64,000 bases of DNA from Casuarius casuarius. Lineage: Eukaryota; Chordata; Aves; Casuariiformes; Casuariidae. Every line of letters begins with the position of its first letter. The stretch's first letter is position 1. The DNA lies in contig PTFA01000042.1 of assembly GCA_003342895.1 (NCBI GenBank), forward strand, positions 3,785,423-3,849,422. Direction: 5' to 3'. The notes below the pieces were generated by a model. The model saw only the letters and a list, made by a program, of their open reading frames with translations. It ran no database searches and was not told the origin of the DNA. Shown here piece by piece: positions 1 through 11,152 of this stretch. The position numbers and the translations under genes are program-made.

Positions 1-668
1 GCTTTTCCTGTCTCTTGTTTTCCCTGCTTGTTGCTGCTTTGACTGCTTTTCCCTGCTTTTCATATCCTCCCCTCACCCCAACACTTCTTTTCCCTGCTTT
101 TCCTCACTTTGGCTTGTTTTCATTGCTTTTCCTTGCTTTTCCTTGCTACTTTTCAGGTCTTTCCTTCTCCCCTTCTTTTCCCTTCCCGCTTTTCTTCTCC
201 CCTTCTTTTCCCTGCCCATCCCTGCTTTTTTTCCCTGCCCTGCCCTGCTTTTTCCCACTTTTCACTTTCTCTGCTTTGACTTTTCTTTACTGGTTTTCAG
301 GTCTTTTCTTTTTCCTTTCATGGCTTTGATTTCGTTTTGCTGCTTTTCAGGTCTCTTTCTCCTTTCCAACCTCCCTTCTTTCCTTTCCCCTGCTTGTCAC
401 TGCTTTGACGTTTTTCCCCTGCTTCCAACTGCTTTGATTGCCTTTCCCTGCTTTGACTTCCTTCTTGTTCTTTTACCTGCTTTGACTTCTTTTCAGTGGT
501 TTTTTTCCCCTCCCTCGCCCTCTCGCCCCCTTCCCCCTTCGCCCTCCCTCTACCTTCTTTTTGCTGCTTTTCAGGTTTCTCCTGATTTTTCCCCTTCCTT
601 CTTCTCCCTGCTTTTCCTTGTCCTGTTTTGCCCTTCTTTGACTTCTTTTCAGGTCCTTTCTCCCTCCC

Positions 669-868
669 CCCCTTTTCTTCCTTCCTTTCCTCCCCCCCTT
701 TTCTTCCTTCCTTTCCTCCCCCCCTTTTCTTCCTTCCTTTCCTCCCCCCCTTTTCTTNNNNNNNNNNNNNNNNNNNNNNNNNNNNNNNNNNNNNNNNCCC
801 CCCTTTTCTTCCTTCCTTTCCTCCCCCCCTTTTCTTCCTTCCTTTCCTCCCCCCCTTTTCTTCCTTTT
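669..868. repeat. 26-bp tandem array (minisatellite), interrupted by a gap
   Basis: Successive TTTTCTTCCTTCC words begin at 673, 699, 725 and 751 before the gap and at 804, 830 and 856 after it, a spacing of exactly 26 bases on each side. Each unit ends in a run of seven or so C. Copies are nearly identical, indicating recent homogenisation or expansion. The C runs give G runs of similar length on the minus strand. The 40-N gap lies inside the array, so the copy number is unknown. Confidence 0.9.
758..797. other. Assembly gap (40 N)
   Basis: Forty undetermined bases lie inside the 26-bp array. The array phase across the gap is 53 bases rather than 52, so the stated gap size is not the true length. 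The missing part is probably more copies of the same unit. Confidence 0.95.
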
Positions 869-2059
869 CACTGTTTTCACTTCTTTCCTTGCTTCTGGTG
901 TCTTTTCCCTCCCTTTCCCCTTTATCTTCTCTTCCCAGCTTTTCAAATCCTTTCTTTTACTTTTCTTTTTTTTCCCTGCTTTTTTGGTCTTTTCCCATCC
1001 TGTCCTTTCTTTTCTTTTTCCTTCTTTTCCCGTCTGTCTTTTTCTTGTCTTTTCCCCGCCAGCCCTTTTTTCCCCTTTCCTTTTCCCTCCCCCATTCCTC
1101 CATCCACTCTCCTTTTCTTTCTTTTCTTGCTCATCTTTCATGTCTTTCCTGTACTTTCACGTTTTGCACTTTATTCACTTTTGTTCACTTCTTTTCATTC
1201 ACTTTTTGTTCACTTCCTTTCTTCACTTTTCCTCATTTTCTTTCACCTTTTATTTTCACGTTTTTCTTTTCACTTCTGTTCACTTTGTTTCAAGTCTTTC
1301 CACTGCTGCTCTTTTTTTCTTTTCACATCTTTGTCTATTCTTTTTTCTTTCGCTTCCTATCTTTTCAGTTCTTTCACTTCTTTTCACTTTTTCTCATCTT
1401 TCTTTTCTTCCTTCCTTTTTCTTTTCTTCCTTTCCTTTGTCCACTTTTTCTTCATCCACTTTTCCTTTATGCCTTCCCCCTCCTCCATCCTCTCTTCCCC
1501 CTTCCCATTTTCTTTCCTCTCGTGTCTTAAAATTTTTCCCCTTTCTTCTTTCCCTTTTCCCCCTTCTTCTTGTCCCCCTTTTCCCTTTCCTTCCCTTCTT
1601 TCTCTTCATTTCTTCTTTTGCTCCTTCCCTCACTCCTTCCCTCCTTCATTTTTCTTGCTTTTTTCTTTCTTTCTTCACTGCTTTTCTTTCTCTACCCTAC
1701 TTTTTTCTTCTTCCACTTTCCTTTCTCTTCACTGGTTTTCTTTCTCTTTTTTCACCTTTTTCCTTCTGTTCACTTCATTCACTTCTCTTCTGTCCTTTCA
1801 CTCTTTTCTGTTTTGTTTTCTTCCTGTCTTTTCTTTGACATCTCTTCCCTCATGTCTTGTCTTTATTCACATATCCTTTCTTTTCACTTTTTCGCTGCTT
1901 CTTTCACTTCCTTGTTTTCTTTCCTTTGTTTTATTTTCTTTTCACTTTTCACTTTCTCCTTTTTCACTTTTTATTGCACCTTTTCTGTTTCTGCTTTCTT
2001 TTCATTTTTTCACCTCTTCCATGTTTTTTCATGACTTTCAGTTCACTACTCTGTTTTTC

Positions 2060-2236
2060 TTCCTTTCCCTTTCACATCTTTCTCTTCTTTCCCTTTCACA
2101 TCTTTCTCTTCTTTCCCTTTCACATCTTTCTCTTCTTTCCCTTTCACNCTTTCCCTTTCACATCTTTCTCTTCTTTCCCTTTCACATCTTTCTCTTCTTT
2201 CCCTTTCACATCTTTCTCTTCTTTCCCTTTCACTTC
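2060..2236. repeat. 24-bp tandem array of CTTTCCCTTTCACATCTTTC type
   Basis: The word CACATC recurs at 2073, 2097 and 2121, the expected word at 2145 is interrupted by an N at 2148, and it resumes at 2159, 2183 and 2207. The period is 24 bases except across the N, where it is 14. Copies are essentially identical. Being a multiple of three, the array translates as a perfect eight-residue repeat in the long artefactual frames, which explains their protein-like regularity. Confidence 0.9.
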
Positions 2237-3162
2237 CTTTAATGTCTGTAACTTCTTCTCTTCTTGTCACCTCCTTCACTTTTCTTTGACTTTTCCTGTG
2301 CTTTCGCTCTTTTCACCCCCCTTTCACCTCTTTTTTAAAATTTATGGAACAGCAAGACAGGACCTTTTTTCTCTGATTTCCAGTTGGCATTGCCTATATT
2401 TTAGAGAAATTTCCTTTAAATTGAATACATATGTTAACTATTTTTTTCATACCTACTATATGGAATAAGTTCTTGTCAATATAGATTTTGGTCTCATTAA
2501 CCAAAGAATTATTTTTTTGTTTTCGGATGAATTTTGTTATTTTTACTCTAAATAAGAAGCTGGAAAAAACTTATTAATCTTTGAAGCAAGTTTTAAGAAA
2601 TCTCTTTTTGCTCATTGCCAAAATAACAATTACAGGAAAACAAAGCCAACAAAAAGCCTTCTCCATGTTTTATAGTACTTTTAGTGCACAGGGCCATTGT
2701 TAATATGTTTAGTTTTCCCTCTAGATATTCAGCTTCTTAAAAATATTTGTCTAATGCTATATTTTGGCATGTCTTATTACAAATTGTTATATGTAATTGC
2801 TCATCTCTAGATAGTAATGGGCCTTGCAAGATCTTGCATGATCCCGTGCTGGATTCAGTGACATTTCTTGTTCTGTCAGTTCTTTCCCCCTTCAAGGTGA
2901 TAAAGTTCTCAGGCACCTCAACTGACATCTACTTGTCCCTGCCGTTGCTATCTTTTTTACCTTACTGGGATTCCCTGCCAAATACATACCATAGATAGCT
3001 TAGGTAGTGAGCAGAGTATGAAACCAGTTGCCTTCAACTTTTACTTAAATTTTGTAGGGGACATCACTTGGTTTTATTTAATTTTAGGGAAATATTTGTA
3101 TTTTATTTTAGATATGTGTGTGCGTATTTGTGTTTATATTCATTCATTTTCTCTCTCTTTCT

Positions 3163-3200
3163 CACACACACAGACACACACACACAGACACACACACACA
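3163..3200. repeat. CA microsatellite
   Basis: A dinucleotide CA run interrupted twice by CAGA, 38 bases long, preceded by a CT-rich stretch and followed by six A. It produces spurious His-Thr and Cys-Val open frames. Confidence 0.95.
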
Positions 3201-3630
3201 AAAAATACATATAAAATATGTTTTCATGTATAGGATTTACTGCATTGATACTAGTTGTGTCTACAGAAAGTGGGATATACCCTGGATGTTGAGACTTATA
3301 CAAATCCAAATGTGAGCGGATTTTCTCCTCCTAACTAACCCTCTTTTCCCACCCCATTCTGCTTTTTTTCTTTTTTTTCCCCTAATGCATTGGTTACAAT
3401 CAAACTAGTAGGTAGAACTGATGAATATTTAACAGATGTTTTATTAAAATAATTTAATATAGTTTAATATCTGATATAATTTGAGATATAGTAATCTTAA
3501 ATAAAATTATTTTATGATTTATAAAATAGTTTATATTCCCATCTGCTATCTAATGTCTGATCCAACTGACACAGAATTCAGTAGCTATCTAAGGAAATAA
3601 GCTCCTAAATTTGGAGAGGAGTTGGGTGTA

Positions 3631-3664
3631 AGGAGGAGGAGAGAGGAGAGGGGAGAAGATGGAG
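3631..3664. repeat. GGA-rich purine run
   Basis: An all-purine stretch of AGG and GAG words about 30 bases long ending in AGAAGATGGAG. Simple low-complexity sequence. Confidence 0.7.
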
Positions 3665-5100
3665 TTTGTTGCAGAGACTTTCTCACTAATTTAGAAGGAA
3701 AAATATTTCTGAATCACCTAGTCCACTTAAAATTTTGAGACCTTCTTTAACTTTGCTGCACTCTATTGGAAATTAAGGTTGTGTACTTTGTTGCTAGTGT
3801 ACAAGTAATGCAGAAGTTTTCTCAGTTATTCCAGTGTGCAAACCTTCCAAACAAATTTAGCACGAGACACTAAGACAGGAAATTTATAGCTCACATTGAA
3901 TAGTGCATCAGGTATTAAGTATTTTTGCTTGTCTGTGGCAGTAATTTATCACAAGCAAAGAATGTGTGAATGCAAGGATAACTTCCTTCATTAAAAAAGG
4001 CTTTTAAAACAGGAGGCGTGTTGGAAACTTTTCTACTTCTGATGTCAAACAAAAAAACACTAACCCAAACCCCTCTAATTGTCTTTGGAAGTGTGAAGTT
4101 TTATTTGCAGGAAGAAAAAATAGGGGAAATTAATATATCAAAAATAAATTCTTCCTTTCCACATCTAACTGTAGATAGACTTTATTTGTCTCATGTAGCC
4201 GAAATCTGAAGTATACATCCAGTAACCTCATCAAAAACACCTCCTTCTGTGCCATAATCTACAACATCTCTTTTCAAGGAAAGGGCCCTTTTTGGCCATT
4301 TGTCGTTCAAGAAGAGGTTTCCAGTAATCAACAGTCCAGTCAACCTCTCCTGTTGGATTCAGTACAGAGAAAAGAGAATAAAAGACACTGATGCAAATAA
4401 AGTGTGATGATAATGAAAACTTCAACTTTGTCACTTTGGTATTTCAAAGCTATTGCTGTGTGTTTCTCTTTCTTCAGGTAAGTCCATTTCAATAATGGGA
4501 TTGTAATAAGGGGCTGATTCTGTAAGAGTCAGAATGCATATTATAGTTTGCCGTATAATGGTAATGTTTATAATTACAGATTTTGCAGATTGCGACACAG
4601 AGAGAGTAAAGATCCAATGTAGTTAATGAACCATTTCATCCTCAAGTAAAGCATTCATCTGAGATTTCAGCAATGTAGGGCTCTAATCTGTCCTGTCCAT
4701 TTCATAAACACTTACCAAAAACTTGCATTTCTGCTGCTGTTTCTATAATTGTTGGATTGTGGTTTATTAGCTGAAGAATAAAATAATACCTTGGTAGGCA
4801 AAAATGTTTGGACACACAGAAAAATTAATCTCATGCTAATTGACTATCATCACAATATTATCACCAATTCTCTGGTTGCTAGGCTTTTATAGGGACCATG
4901 TTACCATGGTATTTGAGCATCACACAGTATCTACAATACCCCTGATGTCATGTTCTCAGATTTATAATTTCTTCATGGGAAAGTAAAGACAAAAGCATTA
5001 AGCCATGGCTTTCAGGTATATTTTACGACAAATTGCAAAAACTAGCCAGCAATAAAACAGCCATAAGATGCATTTGTTTATGCATTTTATTTTTACAGGC

Positions 5101-5149
5101 ATATATATATATGTATGTATATGTATGTATACACACACACACACACACA
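5101..5149. repeat. Compound AT / ATGT / AC microsatellite
   Basis: Starts as (AT)n, passes through ATGTATGT words and ends as (AC)n, 49 bases in all. It is a typical compound microsatellite expected to be length-polymorphic. Confidence 0.95.
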
Positions 5150-8100
5150 TTTTGTAGATACATACATAGGAATCAATGGATCAATATAAACATGATATAT
5201 GCCTTGAATAATATTAGTGTCGTATTAGAGTAAATGCTTGAATCTGAACCATAAATTGAATGGAAGAGGCATGAGAGAGATGAAATAAGGAAAACTGAAA
5301 GAAATACAAAGAAGTAAAGAAGCAACCTGAAATGAAGGAAAATTGAAGAATTATTTGTATTTTTAAAATAGGCAACACCATTGGGAGAGGAGGAAGCCAC
5401 ACACAGAACTACAACAAAATGAAAGCGTTTGAGACAGAATAGGGTAGGAAAAAAGGCAAAGACTCCAAAAAGAGAATAATGATACATGAAGAAGCATTAA
5501 TGGAAAAGTACAAAGGAGAAGGACCTCTGTGAGGCCCTGTCTCCACACTGATTCTTAAGACTCATCAGTTCTTGGTATTGCAAAAAGAAGGAGCAAAGAG
5601 TGAAGGGAAAGGAGCGGGACAGGGATGACTTTGTTTTAACCATCCACCATTTTTCTCATTGTCTTTCTTGTTACCTAAAAAAAAAGGCAAGGAGCAAGAG
5701 AGGCTTGTCATCAAGGATAATGTGGTTAAAATGGAAGATTTTCAACCTGTGGAAGCCTGGGACCTGTGAACTGCTTAAAGGTTTGTAAAGTTAACTATTG
5801 TCAGTAAGTCGAAATTCACTTTTTCTAGTCTGCAAAAAGTAAAGGGATTTGAGGCAAAAGACGATATGATCTAGTATCAGCAAAAACCTAAATTCAGGAC
5901 CTGATTCCCACAGCTTTTTGAAACATGAGATGGAAACATGAGATGAATTTGAGAACTTCAACTTTAATTTTTGAACTAATACCATTTTTTTATTACATTT
6001 TGTTATGTTGGGTTTATCTGGAAGAGAGCACTGCTAAGTGGTGGTTGAATTATTACTCTAGCTTTCTGCCCTTGAAGAAAGATTCAGATTTATAATCTGA
6101 ATTACTAGTAGAATACACTGGAGGATCCTGTTATATTTCCAGTGAATATTTACCTACCTTACAACACTGTCCTGCAATTTTTTTCTGATATCTACCAGTG
6201 AAGTGTAATGACTTCGAGAAAGTCCATTATTCAGGTATATTGGTAGAATAATTTTAAAGGTAATTTTAATATATACATTATGAATCGACAGTGCAAGGGT
6301 GTATTTGTTCACGTTGTGGTTTGTGGTCTGTGTATTGTTAGTGCTTTGTGCCTTCTGCCATCCTCCCTTGGTGCCAGTCTTTTGATGAAAAGTAGAGCTT
6401 TCAGCAATGCATGTTGCCGCGATAAGGGAGATGCCGAGATTGCAGAGTTCTGTGGTCCACCACAGCACAGAGGTGTCACCACAGCTTGCTTAACCTTGAA
6501 GATCTGTGGGAGCCTATGGATGCGTAAGGGATTTGCAGCAGTGTTAGTCCTCCCCCCATCATGCCTTCTCTACATCAGCCCAGGGTTTTCACTCCTTGCC
6601 TCCGCTTGAGGTGTGTGAAGACTTCGGTCCTGCCTCTGTGACCGTATCCCTGATGAGGGATGGGATATTATCCCTGAGAAGATGAGTATTCACACACCTT
6701 GTGCAAATACTTGAGGACGTGGTTATGAAGCTTGCTTTCTAGGAGCACCCGAGGAATGAAACGTCGTTGCTCAGATGTTCATGAGCAGCAGTCGCAAAAG
6801 TGGCCTCAACGCAGGTGGAACGAATTCTCTGCTCCGTTCTAACAAATCACCAATGAAAAGTCTCTGTGAGATTTATGCAGTTCCCATTATTATGACTGAT
6901 TTAAATGTGCTATATCTCTCATCAAAGGCTTTTGGCATCTATGGTAAATTGTTTTATCTTTGTTAGGTTTTTTTTTTCCCCCTCTCTCATCCTTTTGTAC
7001 CCTCAGGAGATGAAAGTATCTTGCCTTTGTCTTTCTGAAAATGAATCTGCTTATTCACTATTTCTTCCTGTTGCTGTTTCTAATAATAAGTATGTTTAAT
7101 GCTTTTTTTTTTTTGGTGAAATGGCTGCTTGTGCCATGGTTCTTTACTCTAGCTACTTTATGCCACGTGCAAAGCAGCTGTAAGACCAAAGTATCCAGAA
7201 CTGGGATCATACAGTTTTAGAGATCAGCCTCTGGAAGGGATGCCTGCATATTGCTCTCATCCAAATACCAGTTGGGTATTTAATGGTCAAATCCTATAAG
7301 TTATTTCAGAAAGATATTAAAAATGTTTCTTTAAACAGAAGTTAATGATTTAGAAGAACCAAATCAAATATAATACATTTTTAGCACATATTGCTAATAT
7401 GACTGTAACTTATAACTGTGTGGTCACAATTTACCATTTAGCACTTGAAGAGATTTTTATTAAAACAACCTTGCTTTTCTTTTCTGATAGCTGTTCTAAT
7501 CTTCTCCAATGTGCCACCTAGAGGTTGCTTTAGCGAAATGGTCCAGGATAATTTGGGGCGGGGAGTAAAGTAATAATTTCCATGAGCAGAAAGTAGTATT
7601 TGATTCTTACCTTCTTTGAGCTGTACAGTGAAAGACCTGGTTGAGAAACAAGAAAATAAATATATTTTTTGCTTTAACTATGGTGCAAAATTTACTCTTT
7701 TATGTAGCTGCTTATACACACAAAACTCATCATGGATTAAGAATGATAACAAAGATGGTTACACAGAAAAGAAAATTTAATGCACTGTAGCATGATCCTC
7801 CCCCAAAAACCTGTGCTCTACTGCGATCATATTTCTGCATTCCCATCTTCCTCCTTGCTACCATAATCCCGGGAAGTCTTTCCAGTCTCTCTATCCACTA
7901 GTTTGTTCCCTCTCTGCAAAGGATTCCTCTTCTCAAGATTTTCTGGTTCTGGCAGAAGACAAGAAGTGGGAGGAGACGGTGAACCCGTTTATCCGAGTGC
8001 TCCATTTTTGGTTTTAAGCATCATTGTGGAACCAAAGCTCTGAGGACAGCACAGGAAAGGGGGAAGAAAACAAGCAGTTCATCATTAATTGCATTATAGC

Positions 8101-11100
8101 TTATTCATCTAGCGGCCTCTTTTTCATGTTATTGTGATACTGTGTTTGTGCCACGCTGCCTATGTTCAAGATTATGAACTAGTTGTGGTAAAAAGTGTGA
8201 AGAGGCTTCACTGATATACCTGTAAACGATCATTACAGAAGGGGAGGTCAGGCAGATACCTGGTCCTCTGGGCCCTTCCCAACCAGCTGACACTACTGAG
8301 GATCTCTGCAGCCCCCTGGGCTGTAACTTTACCCCTTTTATAGCCCAGAGGTCCCTCCTGTCCCACATTCCGCTCCTGAAAAGTTTTCAGAAAACCTTTG
8401 CATTGCAGCTATCTGCAACATCTGCTCTGGGGAAATCTTCTCCGCAAGACATGGTGTGCTTTGCACCCTTATGTCTGGTGCAGAAGGGCCCTCTTGAGGT
8501 AAGGCTCTTCTCTTGAGACTCCCTGTTGGTTTTTTACAGCATTAAACACTCTCTTGGTAGCCTAGTGAAGAGGTGTCTTCAGCCTGTGGAAATCAATGTT
8601 ATAGTGTGCTGATGGGGCAGTATGTGAAAAGTGAAGAGCTCTGACCAAAGTCTGCTGGTGAGTTTTGTCACAGCAATTTAAGGATGGTGCTGCCTCCAGC
8701 TGCCAACTGGGTCTCTCTGCCAGATGTTACTGCTCCTGGGGCAGAACTGGGCAAAGGGGGCGTTTGCTCCAGAACAAAGCTTGCACCTTTGCTTGTACTG
8801 CTGATGCAGGCCTGCTTAAGGGAAGAGGCTGGAGAGTAAACCGAAGTGGCTGAGGCACAGGCACGCGGTCCCTTCTGCCATGCCGGCTCTGGCAGAGTTA
8901 GGACAGAGAGCTGAGGCGAAGGCGCTTCATTGCTGGTGTGAGATTCTCCAGAATTTAGCTGTTTATCCATCAAAGCTAACAGGTCTATATTGCAGGACCT
9001 TTTTCAGAGGAGCTTTATAATATAGCTTGTATTTCTGCCAGTGTTTTTTGAAAGATACTCCAGAAATACGTTAGGAAGTGCTGTAAATGAAGAAACAGGT
9101 TTTAAGCCAGTACTTCTGGGTTTACAACTGTTGAGCCCATGAAGCTCACTGTGTTATTTGTGACCACATGTGGAAGGGAGTCTAAAATAAGTCTAAAATA
9201 GTAGTTTCTCTCCTGCTGTAATGTAAACGTGACAGTTGGAGCCATTCAGTATCTTTACAAAGTTATTTATCTTGAAGAGTGAAAGTCCTTTCCAGACTTT
9301 AAAACCTCTGCTACAAGCAAGAAATTGATTTACGTTTCTTAAGGTTCCCTTTCTTCTGGCTGTTGTCACCAGCAACCTTGCTTTTTGAAAGATCGTTGCC
9401 AGCAAATATAATAAAATAAGAATTCTAGAATAAATTTTGAATCCTACAAATGGTACAAAGTACTTCCAACCAAACAGTCTTTAGGAAAATTGGATTATTA
9501 AGGAAAACAAATAGTTTCTTTTTAAATTCATTTGTATTTTCTAAGAATAATTAAAGCACTTCTTAAGAAACCCAAAAATACAGGGGTGAGAAAGAATGAG
9601 AAATAGGAGGACAAAAGAGAAACAAGTGTATCACTCATCAAATTTTAAAGTTAGAAAAATAGGCATGAACATAGTCTCAAATTCCATTTGTTATCAGTTC
9701 TTTTGAGGTAACATTTTATTTTGCTAAGTAAATAAAATTCCATGGTGGCCATTGTTTTATAAAGTGCATGTTTTCCTTTTTTGTTGCAATTGATTGTTGG
9801 ACAGAGATGTTGTTAGTGCGCAGGGGTATCTGGTTGGGAAGTCTCCCTGTCCTGATTAGTTTGTTTTATTGGTTTTTTTTCTGAAAAGGAATTGTGGATG
9901 CCAGGATGGAGGCTTGAGTCTTTGAATATGTAGCAAGCAGCTTTGCAAGGGGCTGAGAGAAGTTCTGGCTGCAGCTTGTTTAAAAATATTGAATCTTAGT
10001 TCACAATGCAGATACTTGGGTTAGTGCCACCATTTATTCTAAAATAAGAATTCATTCTAAATGCAAAAGTCGTGTTGTGCATTATTTTCTATCTACAGAT
10101 TATTTTGGGATTATGAATTATTTTGTGATCATAATTATGCCAAAAATAAAAAATATGATCCTTTATGGAATAAAGGCAGCAGCTGCTCCTCTCTTAAGCA
10201 AAAATATCAGCCAATCACAAGAACTTAAGAGCAATCTAACATTATGCTGTCTTCCCTTCCTATTGCCAAAAGCCTGTGTAATAGTAAGCTTTGCAGGGGA
10301 CTCTGTAGGACTTGACCCTAAATCACATAGAAAGACTCTGTCAACAGTAAGGGTAGATCGCAAGTCTCCTGACAGGTAGAGAGGCTGTGCCATGTTCAGA
10401 AGAGCCAGACCTCTTCCTAATTGCTCTTGTAGCAGCCATTGTGCCACTTGTAAAAAAGGTTTGCTGTTAGCTGTTTTCTTTGTAGTTCATTTTGCAATAG
10501 TGGTTATTTTCTATTTGATGGCTATTTAAAAGTACTGAGTTTCAATGACAACCTGCAAAGAATGAAGATCTCTTAATATTGCTGAGCTGTGCCTCATCTT
10601 CCATCTCTAGCTTCAAGTCGAGTCCATTACAGCAATCTGACAAATCTTGATACAGCCAGATCAGTTCAGCCAAATCCTCTTCTGAAAGTGTAGATGGTGC
10701 TATTTTCGCCAGCCGCAAATGGGATAATACATTCCGATCTTACTCTTCATAAGGTTTTCATTAGTGGATTTGCTGCTTTGATCAGAGTCCCAACATAATT
10801 ATGGGTCTACAAAGCAAAACTGGGACCTACAAGATCCCAAGACATTTTGCTTTGTTGGGGTCTTTTTTGTTCATTTTCTGCTTTTATTTAACTGGTGTGT
10901 GGGGACCAATAACATCACTGTTGTATTACAGCTATTGAACAAAGTTAAAAGCGTGCATATACTATACGCAACACAGTTTGGCACAGCAAATACAGAGTAG
11001 CTTGCCATGAGTCAGGTGAGGCAGGCTGTAACGTGTGTCTGTGACCTCTTGTGCGTCCCGGGCCGATCAGATTTACTGCATTTGCACAGGTTGTTCCTAC

Positions 11101-11103
11101 TTC

Positions 11104-11152
11104 CACGTGTATCACGTGTGCAGTGCAGGAAGCATCAGCTCCACAGCACGTG
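11104..11152. promoter_or_regulatory. Cluster of three CACGTG E-boxes
   Basis: Perfect CACGTG palindromes occur at 11104-11109, 11113-11118 and 11147-11152, surrounded by TGCAC/GTGCA words up to about 11285. CACGTG is the core bound by bHLH factors such as MYC/MAX, USF, CLOCK/BMAL1 and MITF. The clustering is visible; any regulatory role is inference, and no promoter or gene start is evident nearby. Confidence 0.3.

Larger units (their letters stand above)
1..2340. repeat. 2.3-kb pyrimidine-rich (plus strand) low-complexity tract
   Basis: The plus strand is almost entirely C and T with scattered A and G, and the minus strand is correspondingly purine-rich. The tract changes abruptly to ordinary AT-rich DNA at about 2340. 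It is made of sub-blocks. Roughly 1-660 repeats loosely around TGCTTTGACTTC and TTTTCAGGTCTTT. 669-868 is a 26-bp array. About 1141-1400 is rich in TTCACTT words. About 1400-1700 is CTTCC-rich. 2060-2236 is a 24-bp array. Because the plus strand has few stop words, very long open frames occur, including one of 699 codons at 143-2242 made almost only of Phe, Ser, Leu and Pro. These are not genes. The left end is cut by the window edge. Confidence 0.9.

Noticed and set aside
473..1141. 222-codon minus-strand frame rich in Lys, Glu, Gly and Arg
   Set aside because: Complement of the same low-complexity tract. Purine-rich DNA rarely contains stop codons, so the frame is a composition artefact.
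143..2242. 699-codon plus-strand open frame and its neighbours of 300 and 284 codons
   Set aside because: The translation is almost only Phe, Ser, Leu and Pro from pyrimidine-rich low-complexity DNA, crosses an N gap, and repeats follow the DNA arrays. There is no start context, domain or splice structure.
2825..2838. 14-bp perfect palindrome TGCAAGATCTTGCA
   Set aside because: Real, but of a length expected occasionally by chance in 64 kb; no supporting context.
3018..3315. Short frames on both strands over the CA microsatellite
   Set aside because: They consist of translated CA/TG repeats (His-Thr, Cys-Val) and have no other support.
4562..4620. Possible further MIR relic (ACACAGAGAGAGTAAAG region)
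   Set aside because: Only one short word resembles the MIR core; the flanks do not follow the consensus order.
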